Assembly: GCA_902619615.1 (NCBI GenBank)
Contig: CACNFD010000014.1
Span: 1 to 44,881 of the forward strand
DNA: 44,881 nt
From: an uncultured SAR116 cluster alpha proteobacterium
GTDB taxonomy: Bacteria > Pseudomonadota > Alphaproteobacteria > Puniceispirillales > Marisalimonadaceae
Direction: 5' to 3'
Shown here: positions 25,240 to 33,596 of the stretch, one piece after another
How positions within the stretch are numbered: position 1 is the stretch's first letter
Layout of the letters: every line of letters starts with the position of its first letter
Program-made: the position numbers and the translations under genes
Notes under the pieces: model-generated
Database searches by the model: none
What the model was told of the DNA's origin: nothing
What the model saw: only the letters and a program-made list of their open reading frames with translations

Positions 25240-26535
25240 TTAGGAATAAATACTTAAGCTAACTGGGTTTGTAATTACCCCATCTAATATTGATATTTTT
25301 GATAAAGAATTGTTTAGAACAGAACATTCAGCCTCATGAGTTATTATTACTAATTCAGCAGTTTTATCTTCTTGATTAGATTTTTGAATAAAGCTTTCAA
25401 TTGACAATCCATAATCTTTAAAAATGGAAGTTACGTCAGCTAACACACCAGATTTATCTACCACATTAAGCCTTAAGTAATATCTAAATTTATGCGTATA
25501 AGGCATTGTATTATAATTGCTTTTAATATCATTTGAGTTTCTACCAAATGAAAACAACTTTGTTTCATTAGCATAATCAACTATATCTGCTAAGACAGCT
25601 GATGCAGTAGGTTCTCCACCAGCACCGGCCCCGGTAATCATTACGGAACCAGCTAAACTTGACTCGATTTGGACAGCATTCAGGACCCCAGCAACACTTG
25701 CAAGACCAAGATTTTTTGATACAAGCCATGGCTCAACAGAACAGCATAATTCATCTTCACCATTTTTATTTTTAGATAACAAAGAATTACCTAATAACTT
25801 AATTTTATATCCTAGTTGATCGCAGTATGAAATATCATTCAATGTAATATCTCTAATTCCCTTAATTGTAAGATTATTAACATTTGGCATTTTTCCATAA
25901 GCTAAAGCTGATAATATTATGGTTTTATGGGCCGCATCAATTCCATCTACATCAAAAGATGGATCTGCTTCAGCAAATCCTTTATTTTGTGCTTCTTTGA
26001 GTACAATATCAAAACTTTTTTGTTCTTTTTCCATTTCTGACAAAATATAATTTGCAGTTCCATTTAAAATGCCTGTAAGCTTATTAATGTCATTTACTAT
26101 CAAACCTTCTCTAATAAGTTTTAGAATTGGAATGCCTCCTGCAACAGAAGCTTCAAAAGAAAAGAATAAATTTTTTTCCTCAGCTATTTCGGCTAATTCT
26201 TTGCCATATTTTGCAATTAATGCCTTATTAGCGGTAATAACTGCCTTATTATTCTCTAAAGCAGAAAAGCATAAATCTTTTGCAACACCCTCATCTCCAC
26301 CAATTAATTCGACAATTACATCAATGTTATTGTCTAACACCATATCAATTGGATTTTCAAAAAATTTAAGATTATTTATGCTAATTTTTCTTTTTTTGTT
26401 TTTTGTTTTTGCTGAAACAGCTACCAGTTCAATTTGGAATAAATTTTTTTGGACCCTGAAACCTTTGATTAACTGATAAGCAACCTCTTCTCCAACATTT
26501 CCAAGCCCTGCAATTCCTATTTTTAGAGGTTTCAT
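25240..26535 (-). CDS. hom: Homoserine dehydrogenase
   Basis: Hom reduces aspartate semialdehyde to homoserine, the branch point toward threonine and methionine. The 431-residue product has the NAD(P) fold GIAGLGNVGEEVAYQL at the N-terminus, the family signature ADPSFDVDGIDAAHK with the catalytic residues, GILNGTANYILSEM, and a C-terminal ACT domain (about 350-425, starting YLRLNVVDKSGVLADV), which suggests feedback control by an amino acid. A GAGAAGGA ribosome site precedes the ATG. In many alphaproteobacteria glpX lies between hom and recJ; here they are adjacent. Confidence 0.95.
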   Translation of the reverse strand: MKPLKIGIAGLGNVGEEVAYQLIKGFRVQKNLFQIELVAVSAKTKNKKRKISINNLKFFENPIDMVLDNNIDVIVELIGGDEGVAKDLCFSALENNKAVITANKALIAKYGKELAEIAEEKNLFFSFEASVAGGIPILKLIREGLIVNDINKLTGILNGTANYILSEMEKEQKSFDIVLKEAQNKGFAEADPSFDVDGIDAAHKTIILSALAYGKMPNVNNLTIKGIRDITLNDISYCDQLGYKIKLLGNSLLSKNKNGEDELCCSVEPWLVSKNLGLASVAGVLNAVQIESSLAGSVMITGAGAGGEPTASAVLADIVDYANETKLFSFGRNSNDIKSNYNTMPYTHKFRYYLRLNVVDKSGVLADVTSIFKDYGLSIESFIQKSNQEDKTAELVIITHEAECSVLNNSLSKISILDGVITNPVSLSIYS

Positions 26536-26588
26536 TTTATTTCCTTCTCATTTTAAAATAACAATATATTTATAAAATATATTTTAGA

Positions 26589-26616
26589 TAAAAAAAAGGT
26601 GTGCGATGCACACCTT
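26589..26616 (-). terminator. Rho-independent terminator of rplM-rpsI
   Basis: On the minus strand the rpsI stop is followed by AAGGTGTGC, loop ATC, GCACACCTT: a perfect 9-base stem with a three-base loop, ending in a run of eight T (26590-26597 read as A on the plus strand). This is the clearest terminator in the window. It ends the ribosomal operon before hom, which must therefore use its own promoter in the 50 bases that follow. Confidence 0.9.
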
Positions 26617-26641
26617 GTTAAATAAGTAAACATGTTCACTT

Positions 26642-27130
26642 CTATCGTTTTGAGAATTGAAAACTTTTTCTGGCTTTAGCTCTACCATACTTTTTACGCT
26701 CAACAACTCTAGAATCTCTAGTTAACATTCCAGCAGATTTTAATGGTTTTCTGAGATCAGGTTCAAAAAGACTTAGAGCCCTACTCAAACCATGTCTTAC
26801 AGCTCCTGCCTGCCCAGATAAACCACCACCTTTAACTGTAGCTATAACGTCGAACTGATCTTTTCTTTCTGTTACATCAAACACAAAATTCAATTGCATT
26901 TGGAGGACTGGCCTCGCAAAGTAATTTACCATTTCTTTGCCATTAATAGAAATTTTACCTGTACCTCGCTTTACCCAAACACGAGCAGTAGATTCTTTTC
27001 TTCTTCCAGTAGCGTAAGATCTACCTAAGGGATCAATTTTTGGTTCATTAACGATAGCTTCTTCCTTATCATCAACTTTCAATTTAGATAAATCATCAAG
27101 ACTATTTGTTTCTTTGTTTTCTTCAGCCAT
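26642..27130 (-). CDS. rpsI: 30S ribosomal protein S9
   Basis: S9 is a small-subunit protein that reaches the P-site tRNA with its C-terminal tail. The product (162 residues) has the core beginning [29 protein letters not shown], then [26 protein letters not shown], and the invariant tail [18 protein letters not shown] ending in SKR. About 35 acidic residues at the N-terminus, before the core, are an extension of the sort seen in alphaproteobacterial S9. I use the ATG at 27130, preceded by AAAGGATTG; a TTG at 27136 overlaps that ribosome site. It lies 10 bases after rplM. Confidence 0.97.
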   Translation of the reverse strand: MAEENKETNSLDDLSKLKVDDKEEAIVNEPKIDPLGRSYATGRRKESTARVWVKRGTGKISINGKEMVNYFARPVLQMQLNFVFDVTERKDQFDVIATVKGGGLSGQAGAVRHGLSRALSLFEPDLRKPLKSAGMLTRDSRVVERKKYGRAKARKSFQFSKR

Positions 27131-27140
27131 TTTCAATCCT

Positions 27141-27605
27141 TTAACTATTTTTTCTATTCATAGATTTTACATCTAATGTTACTGGAGACTGAGCTTCATG
27201 AGGATGATTGTTGCCAGTGTATATATATAATTGTCTCATGACTTGACGACCAAGTGGACCACGAGGAACCATTCTTTCTACAGCTTTACGAATGACTCTA
27301 TCTGGAAATTTTCCATCTAAAATTTTATCAGCTTTTCTTTCTTTTATACCTCCAGGATATCCTGTATGCCAATAATATGTTTTTTGAGTTCTTTTATTTC
27401 CAGTTAAAACAACTTTCTCACAATTAACTACGATTATATTATCACCACAAGCTATGTGAGGAGTGTATCCAACTTTATGTTTACCCCTTAATCTATTTGC
27501 AATGATTACAGCCAGGCGTCCCAAGACCAACCCTTCTGCATCTACAACAAACCATTCTTTATTAATATCTTTTGGTTTTGCTGAATAAGTGCTTTTTAAG
27601 GCCAT
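27141..27605 (-). CDS. rplM: 50S ribosomal protein L13
   Basis: L13 is an early-assembling large-subunit protein binding 23S rRNA. The 154-residue product shows [58 protein letters not shown] (the L13 family signature), and [31 protein letters not shown]. It is the first gene of the rplM-rpsI operon. Its promoter lies in the 227-base spacer before trpD; a minus-strand TTGACT at 27670-27675 is a candidate -35 but no good -10 follows. Confidence 0.97.
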   Translation of the reverse strand: MALKSTYSAKPKDINKEWFVVDAEGLVLGRLAVIIANRLRGKHKVGYTPHIACGDNIIVVNCEKVVLTGNKRTQKTYYWHTGYPGGIKERKADKILDGKFPDRVIRKAVERMVPRGPLGRQVMRQLYIYTGNNHPHEAQSPVTLDVKSMNRKNS

Positions 27606-27832
27606 TTCATTTACCCTTAATAAAAATTAGTTTAAAAATGTATGCTTAGTTAACCTTTTTATCTTTAACAGTCAAATGAAAATTTCTTATTATTTTACAA
27701 TAATATCAATTACTTAATTTATTGAGTATTATAATACCACATAATGATGAAAGCTAAAGAAATATAGATTAAATTTATAAATAATATTAGTATAATTTAT
27801 ATACGTTAACACAATTATAGATGAGCTAATAT
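27606..27832. promoter_or_regulatory. Divergent spacer between rplM and trpD
   Basis: This 227-base stretch, the longest spacer in the window, holds the promoters for rplM-rpsI (minus strand) and trpD onward (plus strand). On the plus strand TATAAT at 27791-27796 is a candidate -10 for trpD, with a weak -35. I see no leader peptide rich in Trp codons, no attenuator hairpin followed by a T run, and no tRNA-like or riboswitch fold. Confidence 0.35.
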
Positions 27833-28855
27833 ATGAATTATGATTTGGATTTTAAAAACATTTTAAAAATTGTTACTGATGGGAAAGAATTAAGTTATCA
27901 ATTAAGTAAATCAGCATTTGAAATAATTATGTCTGGAAAAGCAACTGACGCTCAAATTTCATCTTTTTTGACAGCTATCAAAATGCAAAACCATAACCCA
28001 ACTGTTATTGCAGCAGGCGCAGAAATTCTCAGAGATAAATGTTCAAAAATTAAATCCAAAGAAAATACAATCGATGTTGTAGGAACTGGAGGTGACAATT
28101 TAGGTACATTAAATATATCAACTGCTGTTTCATTTGTATTAGCAGGAACAAATATCCCTGTAGCAAAACACGGAAACTATTCAGCCACCTCTAAGTCAGG
28201 GGCTGCAAATGTTTTGAAATCTCTGTCAGTTAATATTGATTGTGAGCTTAATATCGTAGAAAGATGTTTGTATGAAATTGGCATTTGTTTTCTTCTTGCG
28301 CCAAAACATCATATTGCAATGAAATATGTTGGTAAAATAAGACAAGAAATGGGCATAAGAACTATTTTTAATTTATTAGGACCTTTATCCAACCCAGCTT
28401 TAGTGAAGAGACAATTATTAGGAGTTTATGACAAATCTCTTATTTTACCATTTGCGCAGTCATTAAAAACTCTTGGATCCACTCATGCGTGGATAGTCCA
28501 TGGGAGTGATGGATTAGATGAAGTAACAATAACCGGTGAGACTTATTGCGCTGAACTTAAAAATGGAAAAATAAAAGAATTTTCAATAAATCCATCCGAT
28601 ATTGATCTTCCCACCGCTAAAATATCTGATATTGTTGGTGGAGAACCAGAAGAAAATGCTAAAGAAATCATTGAATTGTTTAATGGTAAAAAAAGTAAGT
28701 TCAGAGATGTAGTTATTTTAAACTCTGCTTCTGCTTTAGTTGCAACAGGTAATGCACTCAATCTTCAAGAAGGTGCATTAAAATCTATAGAATCATTAGA
28801 CAAAGGTAAAGCTATGAATAAATTAGAAATGTTAATAGAAATGACTAATTTGTAG
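27833..28855 (+). CDS. trpD: Anthranilate phosphoribosyltransferase
   Basis: TrpD joins anthranilate to phosphoribosyl pyrophosphate, the second step of tryptophan synthesis. The 340-residue product has the conserved VVGTGGDNLGTLNISTAVSFVLAG, the anthranilate/PRPP site KHGNYSATSKSGAANVLKSL, and the Mg-binding HGSDGLDEVTITG. It is followed 14 bases later by trpC. The trpE and trpG genes, which usually precede it in alphaproteobacteria, are not in this window; the upstream neighbour is rplM on the other strand, so the operon has been split. Confidence 0.96.
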   Translation: MNYDLDFKNILKIVTDGKELSYQLSKSAFEIIMSGKATDAQISSFLTAIKMQNHNPTVIAAGAEILRDKCSKIKSKENTIDVVGTGGDNLGTLNISTAVSFVLAGTNIPVAKHGNYSATSKSGAANVLKSLSVNIDCELNIVERCLYEIGICFLLAPKHHIAMKYVGKIRQEMGIRTIFNLLGPLSNPALVKRQLLGVYDKSLILPFAQSLKTLGSTHAWIVHGSDGLDEVTITGETYCAELKNGKIKEFSINPSDIDLPTAKISDIVGGEPEENAKEIIELFNGKKSKFRDVVILNSASALVATGNALNLQEGALKSIESLDKGKAMNKLEMLIEMTNL

Positions 28856-28869
28856 GATTAAAAATTAAA

Positions 28870-29652
28870 ATGATAACAAAACTTCAAGAAATAATAGACT
28901 ATAAAAAAGAAGAATTTAATTTTAGAAGAAATCAAACCAATAACTTTGATCTCCTATCTAAAATTGATAAACAATCAAAACCAAGAAAATTTATAGAAAA
29001 CCTTAATAATCAAAATAAATTTAACCTTATAGCAGAAATAAAAAAAGCGTCACCAAGTAAAGGTTTAATAAGAAAAGATTTCAATCCATTAGAGCTAGCA
29101 AAATGTTATCAAAATGGAGGTGCCTCTTGTTTATCTGTTTTAACTGATGAGAAATATTTTCAAGGGAATAATAAGTATATTGATATTATAAAAAAAGAAA
29201 TTGATTTACCAATTCTTAGAAAAGATTTTATAATTGATCCTTGGCAAATAAAAGAATCTAGATCATTAGGTGCTGATTGTATATTGTTAATAATGGCAGC
29301 ACTTAAATTAGAAGAAGCAATCTTATTAGAAAAAGAGGCTTTAGATTTAGGTATGGATGTGCTTGTTGAGACACATACTCATGAAGAAATTAAGATGGCT
29401 AATAAACTTAAATCAAAATTAGTTGGTATTAATAATCGAAATTTAAAAACGATGGAAGTAGATATTAATAATACAATAAAATTAAAAAAATTTATTGATT
29501 CAGACAAGATTGTTGTAGCAGAAAGTGGATTAAAAACACAAACAGATCTTAAGTTCTTAAAAGAAAATGGGATAATAAATTTTTTAATTGGAGAAAGCCT
29601 TATGAAAGAAAAAAATTTAACTTTAGCAACAAAAACAATATTAGGTAACTAA
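28870..29652 (+). CDS. trpC: Indole-3-glycerol phosphate synthase
   Basis: TrpC closes the ring to make indole-3-glycerol phosphate, step four of tryptophan synthesis. The 260-residue TIM barrel shows AEIKKASPSKGLIRKDFNP (substrate-binding lysine), CLSVLTDEKYFQGN, LRKDFIIDPWQIKESRSLGAD with the catalytic Lys, LVETHTHEE, GINNRNLKT, and VAESGLKT with the phosphate-binding loop. It is monofunctional, without the TrpF domain seen in enteric bacteria. It ends two bases before moaC, so the trp and molybdenum-cofactor genes are co-transcribed. Confidence 0.97.
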   Translation: MITKLQEIIDYKKEEFNFRRNQTNNFDLLSKIDKQSKPRKFIENLNNQNKFNLIAEIKKASPSKGLIRKDFNPLELAKCYQNGGASCLSVLTDEKYFQGNNKYIDIIKKEIDLPILRKDFIIDPWQIKESRSLGADCILLIMAALKLEEAILLEKEALDLGMDVLVETHTHEEIKMANKLKSKLVGINNRNLKTMEVDINNTIKLKKFIDSDKIVVAESGLKTQTDLKFLKENGIINFLIGESLMKEKNLTLATKTILGN

Positions 29653-29654
29653 AA

Positions 29655-30137
29655 TTGAGCAAAAATGAACTTACACATTTTGATAAAAATGGAAACCCAT
29701 CAATGGTTGATATTAACCAAAAAGATTCTACCGTTCGCGTAGCTATTGCAACTGGTAAAATAATTATGAAAGCAAGTACTCTAAAAAAAATATTAGACTT
29801 AAAGATTAAAAAAGGTGATGTTCTTAATGTAGCAAAATTAGCAGGTATCATGGCTGCAAAAAAAACAGACCAACTTATTCCCTTATGTCACTCTATTCCC
29901 TTATCATATGTCAATGTTGATTTGGAACCAAATATTAAAGAATCTTATGTAAAAATTACTGCTGAAGCCTCTCTTGTTGGGAAAACTGGAGTTGAGATGG
30001 AGGCTTTAACTGCAGTCTCAGTTGCTGGTCTTACCATTTATGACATGTGTAAGGCGATTGACAGAGAAATGATATTGACAAATATAAAACTCATTCATAA
30101 ATCTGGAGGAAAATCTGGAGAATTCAACGCATTCTGA
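29655..30137 (+). CDS. moaC: Cyclic pyranopterin monophosphate synthase
   Basis: MoaC, with MoaA, converts GTP to cyclic pyranopterin monophosphate, the first stage of molybdopterin synthesis. The 160-residue product contains MVDINQKDSTVRVAIATG, KKTDQLIPLCHSIPLSYV and EMEALTAVSVAGLTIYDMCKAID, with the family's conserved Lys, His and Asp residues, and the C-terminal HKSGGKSG substrate loop. The start is a TTG two bases after trpC. It presumably supplies cofactor to molybdenum enzymes such as that at 8772-12362. Confidence 0.96.
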   Translation: MSKNELTHFDKNGNPSMVDINQKDSTVRVAIATGKIIMKASTLKKILDLKIKKGDVLNVAKLAGIMAAKKTDQLIPLCHSIPLSYVNVDLEPNIKESYVKITAEASLVGKTGVEMEALTAVSVAGLTIYDMCKAIDREMILTNIKLIHKSGGKSGEFNAF

Positions 30138-30138
30138 T

Positions 30139-31359
30139 TTGTTGTCCTTAGATGAAGCAATCAATAAAATTAAATCAAGCTTTCAGAAAATTAGTAATGA
30201 AGACATTTTCCTAAAAGATGCTTTGGGAAGATGCCTTGCCAAACCCATAATAAGCGAAATAGACAACCCTAAGTATGATGTTTCTTCGATGGATGGATAT
30301 GCTGTGAATTACAAAGATTTTGCTAAAATAAAAGACGGTGGAATTAAAAAGTTAAAAATTGTTGGTGAGTCTTCTGCAGGAGCTCCTTACTCAAAAAAAA
30401 TCAATGCTCAAGAAACAGTCAGAATTTTTACAGGTGCTAAATTACCTATAGGCAGCAATACAATAATTATTCAGGAGAATGTAAAAGTTTTAAAAAATAG
30501 AAATTTTATAATAGTTGAAGAAACTCCTAAAAAAAATCAGTTTGTTCGTAAAAAAGGATTAGACTTCAAAAAAAATAATATAATTTTTAATGAAGGAACA
30601 GTTTTAAAATCACGCCACCTTGGATCTATTGCTATGACTGGACAAGTTTGGTTGACAGTATCTAGAAAACCAACAGTTTCTATTTTATCTACTGGTAATG
30701 AAATTTTAAAAGTAGGAGAGCAAATGTCAAAGGATAAAATTCCTAGCGGAAACAGTCTTATGTTAGCATCTATGGTCCAAGAGTTTGGTGGAATAGCTAG
30801 GATTTTGCCAGTTGTTAAAGATAATTTACAAGAAATTTATGAAATTTTAGAGAATGCTCTTGATAGTGATTTAATTATAACAACAGGAGGAGTTTCAGTT
30901 GGTAAATATGATTTAATACAAAAAGCTTTATCAAAATTTGAGAATAAAATTGAATTTTGGAAAATAGCTATGAGGCCGGGAAAACCCTTACTTTTTTCAA
31001 AAATAAATAATACTCCATTAATTGGATTGCCAGGAAACCCTGTGTCTTCAGGTGTTTGCTCATTAATATTTGTAAATATAGCCATAAGAAAAATGCTAGG
31101 CGAAAATAGCTCTTTCCCTCTTTTAGAAAATGGTGTTTTAAATGGTAATATGTCTAAAAACGATAAAAGACTGGATTTTGTAAGAGCAAAATCAAGCTAC
31201 AATAATGGTGTGTTAAACGTTACACCATTTAACTTACAAGATAGCTCAATGATTACAAATTTTTCAAGAGCTGACTGTTTGATTGTAAGAGATCCATTCG
31301 ATAAAGAAATTAACAATGGTGAAAATGTAAAGGTATTAAAATTCCCAAATAATATTTAA
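30139..31359 (+). CDS. moeA: Molybdopterin molybdenumtransferase
   Basis: MoeA inserts molybdate into adenylylated molybdopterin. The 406-residue product shows VSSMDGYAVNY near the N-terminus, VRIFTGAKLPIGSNTIIIQE, the MoCF-type LSTGNEIL and TTGGVSVGKYDL, and RPGKPLLFSKINNTPLIGLPGNPVSSGVCSL. Length is normal. The start is TTG immediately after moaC; no ATG is available before the SSMDGYAV motif. The order moaC-moeA-lexA after trpC is characteristic of alphaproteobacteria. Confidence 0.95.
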   Translation: MLSLDEAINKIKSSFQKISNEDIFLKDALGRCLAKPIISEIDNPKYDVSSMDGYAVNYKDFAKIKDGGIKKLKIVGESSAGAPYSKKINAQETVRIFTGAKLPIGSNTIIIQENVKVLKNRNFIIVEETPKKNQFVRKKGLDFKKNNIIFNEGTVLKSRHLGSIAMTGQVWLTVSRKPTVSILSTGNEILKVGEQMSKDKIPSGNSLMLASMVQEFGGIARILPVVKDNLQEIYEILENALDSDLIITTGGVSVGKYDLIQKALSKFENKIEFWKIAMRPGKPLLFSKINNTPLIGLPGNPVSSGVCSLIFVNIAIRKMLGENSSFPLLENGVLNGNMSKNDKRLDFVRAKSSYNNGVLNVTPFNLQDSSMITNFSRADCLIVRDPFDKEINNGENVKVLKFPNNI

Positions 31360-31380
31360 AACTTGTTTTTTACTTTTAAA

Positions 31381-31402
31381 TATAATAGAACAAAAAGTGA
31401 AC
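31381..31402 (+). promoter_or_regulatory. LexA operator and -10 box of lexA
   Basis: GAAC (31388-31391), seven bases, then GAAC (31399-31402) reproduce the GAAC-N7-GAAC direct repeat known for LexA in alphaproteobacteria. A perfect TATAAT lies just before it at 31381-31386. The repeat ends 11 bases before the lexA ATG, so LexA would repress its own gene. Sequence matches are seen directly; binding is established for the family. Confidence 0.85.
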
Positions 31403-31413
31403 ACGAGGAAAAG

Positions 31414-32097
31414 ATGTTAACTAATAAGCAAAATCAATTATTAAGCTTTTTAATTCAACGCATTGAAGAAGATGGCATTTCTCCATCATATGAAGAAATT
31501 TGCTTAGAGCTTAATTTAAAATCTAAATCTGGTATTCACAGAATTGTAAAAGCTCTTGAAGAAAGGGGATATATTGAACATTTAGAAAATAAAGCTAGAG
31601 CAATAGCTCCAACTAAATACCCAAATGGGCAACCTTATATTAGCAATGTGATAGATATTAATGAATTATTGCATCCAAAAGATAGAGTTAATAAAGAAAC
31701 ATCATATCAAGATACAAAAAAAATACCATTACTGGGGAAAATTGCAGCTGGAACACCAATTGAAGCAATCTCAAATTATGATCAACTTATAGATGTACCT
31801 AAAAATTATTTACTTAGCGAAGAAAGTTTTGCATTAACAGTAGAAGGAGACTCAATGAGAGACGAAGGTATATTTGATGGAGATACAGTTTTAATAAGTA
31901 AAATAACAAATGTTAATAATGGCGATATTGTGGTTGCTTTAATAGACAAAGAAGAAGCAACATTGAAAAAATTTAGGAAAAAAGGAGATAGTATTGCCCT
32001 TGAACCTGCTAACAAAAATTATAAAACACAAATATACGGACCAGACAGAGTTACTATACAAGGAAAAATGTCTGTTTTAATTAGGAAATATTTTTAA
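31414..32097 (+). CDS. lexA: LexA repressor (SOS response)
   Basis: LexA represses DNA-damage genes and cleaves itself when RecA is activated. The 227-residue product has an N-terminal winged helix (ISPSYEEICLELNLKSKSGIHRIVKALEERGYI) and a C-terminal S24 peptidase domain. The self-cleavage bond is Ala112-Gly113 (GKIAAGTP), and the catalytic dyad is Ser147 (EGDSMRDEG) and Lys185. I start at ATG 31414 behind GAGGAAAAG. A TTG at 31363 in the same frame would place the operator inside the coding region and is rejected. The family often has a slightly longer linker between domains in alphaproteobacteria, as here. Confidence 0.96.
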   Translation: MLTNKQNQLLSFLIQRIEEDGISPSYEEICLELNLKSKSGIHRIVKALEERGYIEHLENKARAIAPTKYPNGQPYISNVIDINELLHPKDRVNKETSYQDTKKIPLLGKIAAGTPIEAISNYDQLIDVPKNYLLSEESFALTVEGDSMRDEGIFDGDTVLISKITNVNNGDIVVALIDKEEATLKKFRKKGDSIALEPANKNYKTQIYGPDRVTIQGKMSVLIRKYF

Positions 32098-32145
32098 AAT
32101 GTATCAATAACCCTTTAAATTTATAAAAAATTATGTCAAACATTT

Positions 32146-32154
32146 TGATATAAT
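32146..32154 (+). promoter_or_regulatory. Extended -10 promoter for gltX
   Basis: TGATATAAT (32146-32154) is a perfect extended -10 element, with TATAAT at 32149-32154, in the 75-base gap between lexA and gltX. No good -35 is present, as expected for an extended -10 promoter. Transcription would start about ten bases before the gltX start codon. Confidence 0.5.
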
Positions 32155-32172
32155 TAATTAAAGGTCATTGAT

Positions 32173-33546
32173 TTGAACGTAATTACAAGATTTGCACCCT
32201 CACCTACAGGATATTTACATATTGGCGGTGCTAGAACTGCAATATTTAACTATTTATTTGCAAAAAAACATTCTGGGAAATATTTAGTTAGAATTGAGGA
32301 CACAGATAAAAAAAGGTCTTCTGAAAAAGCAATTAAAGCTATACATAAAGGTTTAAATTGGCTAAAGGTAAATTCTGAATACAAAATAATTTACCAATCT
32401 CAAAATTTTAATTCACACATAAAGGTTGCTTATGAACTTTTAGAAAAAGGCTTTGCCTACAAATGTTTTTTGAATTCTGATGAACTAGAAAAATTAAGAA
32501 TAAAAAGCCGTGAAAATGGAATCCCAATTAAATCTCCATGGAGAAATAAAAAAGAACAAGGTAAAAACCAAAATAAAGAATTTGTTATACGTTTAAAAAT
32601 GCCATCTAATGGCACAACAACAATTGATGATATAGTTCAAGGAAAAGTGACTGTAAAAAATGAAATTCTAGATGATATGGTCATTTTAAGATCCGATAAT
32701 ACACCAACTTATATGTTATCTTCAGTAGTAGATGATAATAACATGAAAATTACACATATAATAAGAGGCGATGATCATTTTAATAATGCGTTTAGGCAAA
32801 TACAAATTATTAAATATCTAGACTGGAATATACCATATTACGCACATATACCTCTAATTCATGGAACAGACGGAACTAAATTATCCAAAAGACACGGGGC
32901 CACAAGTCTTTTTGATTATCATAATTTAGGTTATACTAGTGAAGCAATGTTTTCGTACTTACTTCAATTAGGATGGTCTACTAAAAATGATCAAGACTAC
33001 TTTATGGATAGAGCTACCAAGTTATTTGCTCTTGAAAAGGTTAATAAGTCTCCAGCAAAATTTGATTTAAAAAAGCTTAATCATATTAATGCAAAAATCC
33101 TAAATAATATGAATGTAAATGATGTATACAAGCTGGTTATTGATAAATTTAAGCTCTCTTTGAGTAATGAGGAACAAAAAAGATTCAAATCTTTATTACC
33201 AGAACTCGTAAAACGGGTTCAAGTTTACACTGATTTAGAAGATGAATTTGATTGGCTCTTTCAAAAAAACTTTTTTTGTAAAGATAAAAATTTTCAATCA
33301 CAATTACAAAAACATAATTTAATGCTCAAAGAAATAGGATCACGGTTACAAAAATGTGAATGGACCATAGAAAGCATTAAAAACTGTCTAAATCAGTATA
33401 TTCTTCAAAATTCATTAACATTCAAAGTTATTGGACCAATTCTAAGAATGGCCTTAACTGGCAAAACCAATTCTCCAGATTTAGTTTCAATTATTTATGA
33501 ACTAGGTTGTACAATTACTGCAAATCGATTAAATTATGAATATTAG
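32173..33546 (+). CDS. gltX: Glutamyl-tRNA synthetase
   Basis: GltX charges tRNA-Glu with glutamate. The 457-residue class I synthetase has the HIGH-type motif as HIGG (16-19, in FAPSPTGYLHIGGARTA), RIEDTDKKRS, and the KMSKS-type loop as KLSKR (in GTKLSKRHGATSLFDY, roughly residue 240). The C-terminal anticodon-binding domain is helical. The start is TTG behind AAAGG. Some alphaproteobacteria have two GltX proteins, one charging tRNA-Gln for the GatCAB route; whether this one is the Glu- or the non-discriminating type cannot be told here. Confidence 0.95.
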   Translation: MNVITRFAPSPTGYLHIGGARTAIFNYLFAKKHSGKYLVRIEDTDKKRSSEKAIKAIHKGLNWLKVNSEYKIIYQSQNFNSHIKVAYELLEKGFAYKCFLNSDELEKLRIKSRENGIPIKSPWRNKKEQGKNQNKEFVIRLKMPSNGTTTIDDIVQGKVTVKNEILDDMVILRSDNTPTYMLSSVVDDNNMKITHIIRGDDHFNNAFRQIQIIKYLDWNIPYYAHIPLIHGTDGTKLSKRHGATSLFDYHNLGYTSEAMFSYLLQLGWSTKNDQDYFMDRATKLFALEKVNKSPAKFDLKKLNHINAKILNNMNVNDVYKLVIDKFKLSLSNEEQKRFKSLLPELVKRVQVYTDLEDEFDWLFQKNFFCKDKNFQSQLQKHNLMLKEIGSRLQKCEWTIESIKNCLNQYILQNSLTFKVIGPILRMALTGKTNSPDLVSIIYELGCTITANRLNYEY

Positions 33547-33596
33547 TAATTAAAAAAAATCCAAATAAAACTTGATAATTAATATAGGTAATAAAT

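Noticed and set aside
27606-27832. Tryptophan attenuator or riboswitch ahead of trpD
   Set aside because: No Trp-rich leader peptide, no alternative hairpins and no T-run terminator were found.
31363-31413. N-terminal extension of LexA from a TTG
   Set aside because: It would place the LexA operator and the -10 box within the coding region, and the 17 added residues are not LexA-like.
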